A DNA stretch of 44,043 bases, from the NCBI GenBank assembly GCA_964609155.1, contig CAZSRF010000018.1, positions 1-44,043 on the forward strand, in the 5' to 3' direction. The stretch comes from JAGOUU01 sp964609155. Its GTDB lineage: Bacteria > Pseudomonadota > Gammaproteobacteria > JAGOUU01. Numbering within the stretch: the first letter of the stretch is position 1; each line of letters begins with the position of its first letter. Of this stretch, positions 43,489 through 44,043 are shown in pieces. Under the pieces are notes generated by a model that saw only the letters and a program-made list of their open reading frames with translations, was not told the origin of the DNA and did no database searches. A program made the position numbers and the translations under genes.

Positions 43489-44004
43489 ATGAAAGTAATA
43501 AAAGAAATTGAAAAGCTAGAGCCTCTGCTCAATAAGCCTCTGTTTTTTGCCAAAGAAGCAAGAAAGCTTGGGGTACACTCAAGTGTGCTTAGCTATTATG
43601 TCAAACAAGGGATTATTGACTCTATTGGACATGGTGTATATAGAGGAAAAAACGCAAAAGTTAACGTTAGCTTTGAATGGGAAGATCTCATTGTCATCTC
43701 AAAGAGCGTTCCAAATGGTGTCATCTGCCTTATATCCGCTCTAGCTATATATGATCTCACAGAAGAAATTCCAAGAAGACACTGGATGGCAATTCCTAAT
43801 AGTACGACTAGCCCTACGAGAAAAAATACTGTTTTTAAAAGAATGAGAGATATTGATACAGGAAAAATTAACTATCAGCTTGATGGCGAAACAATTACTA
43901 TTTTTGATAGAGAAAGAACTATCATAGATGCTTTTCGATTTCTAAGCCTAGAAACAGCTATTAAATCTCTTAAAATGGGCATCGATAGCGGCTTGGCCCC
44001 TTAA
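43489..44004 (+). CDS. AbiEi-like antitoxin, probably truncated at its 3' end
   Basis: The 171-residue protein has the AbiEi N-terminal winged helix (FFAKEARKLGVHSSVLSYYVKQGIID then HGVYRG) and the following domain (GVICLISALAIYDLTEEIP, then ITIFDRERTIIDAF and LETAIKSLKMGI). AbiEi usually continues with another helical stretch after the LETAI helix; here it stops abruptly at SGLAP. No AbiEii gene follows within the 39 bases left in the window. Either a junction has cut the gene or its partner lies beyond the edge. The likely leaderless promoter and operator suggest autoregulation. Confidence 0.75.
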   Translation: MKVIKEIEKLEPLLNKPLFFAKEARKLGVHSSVLSYYVKQGIIDSIGHGVYRGKNAKVNVSFEWEDLIVISKSVPNGVICLISALAIYDLTEEIPRRHWMAIPNSTTSPTRKNTVFKRMRDIDTGKINYQLDGETITIFDRERTIIDAFRFLSLETAIKSLKMGIDSGLAP

Positions 44005-44043
44005 GTTGTGTACTTAATTCTCTCAAATTTTCATATTCCGCTT

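Noticed and set aside
1..44043. CRISPR array
   Set aside because: No series of equal direct repeats with regular spacers was seen; the repeat groups found are operator-like dyads with unequal spacing.
1..44043. Insertion sequence or transposase gene
   Set aside because: No DDE, HUH-type IS200/IS605 or serine recombinase protein is encoded; the only recombinases are the tyrosine type described.

Overview
The window is an AT-rich piece of accessory DNA with compact bacterial genes. It is best read as most of a conjugative plasmid, or a plasmid-like integrative element, of a host-associated, low-GC proteobacterium. A Legionella-like or other intracellular gammaproteobacterium is my best guess. 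The guess rests on a full F-type transfer operon that includes TrbI, TrbB, TraT and TraY-like genes, a CyRepA1-type replication protein, and an OTT_1508-like deaminase, a family named from Orientia. No rRNA, tRNA or core chromosomal gene is visible, so the host cannot be fixed from this sequence.

Layout. Positions 1-2740 hold the 3' end of an unknown gene, a RhuM-Fic protein, a tyrosine recombinase, and a 49-bp imperfect inverted repeat enclosing the remnant of a second recombinase. Positions 2805-28425 (minus strand) are one long transfer operon, read from right to left: traY-like, traA, traL, traE, traK, traB, traV, traC, trbI, traW, traU, trbC, traN, traF, trbB, traH, traG, traT, a small secreted protein, traD, a giant traI with an added TOPRIM domain, and a ribbon-helix-helix gene. 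One membrane-protein gene is inverted inside it (11989-12531), exactly where F plasmid carries the entry-exclusion gene traS.

Positions 28426-33300 are a cargo block. It holds a caspase-like protease/STAND NTPase/TPR protein (plus strand), which looks like an NLR-type defence gene, and a convergent methyltransferase-hydrolase-XRE regulator operon. Matching GAATATT-N9-AATATTC dyads sit at both outer promoters. Positions 33390-39450 are the maintenance core: a CyRepA1-like primase/helicase, a short promoter-terminator unit that may make a small RNA, parA, parB, a parS-like palindrome and a consensus DnaA box.

Positions 39415-44043 are a second cargo block: the deaminase, an array of four 20-bp dyads, a 22-codon Cys/Gly-Gly peptide gene, a 28-residue membrane peptide plus a membrane-anchored 179-residue protein, a DUF6088/AbiEii-type toxin-antitoxin pair with three operator repeats, and an AbiEi-like gene with a leaderless promoter that appears cut short near the window edge.

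The transfer operon builds the pilus and mating pore (TraA to TraG), couples DNA to it (TraD) and nicks and unwinds it (TraI with RHH accessory proteins). Rep and ParAB keep the replicon. The toxin-antitoxin, Fic, caspase-STAND and deaminase genes are probably stability, defence or host-interaction cargo.
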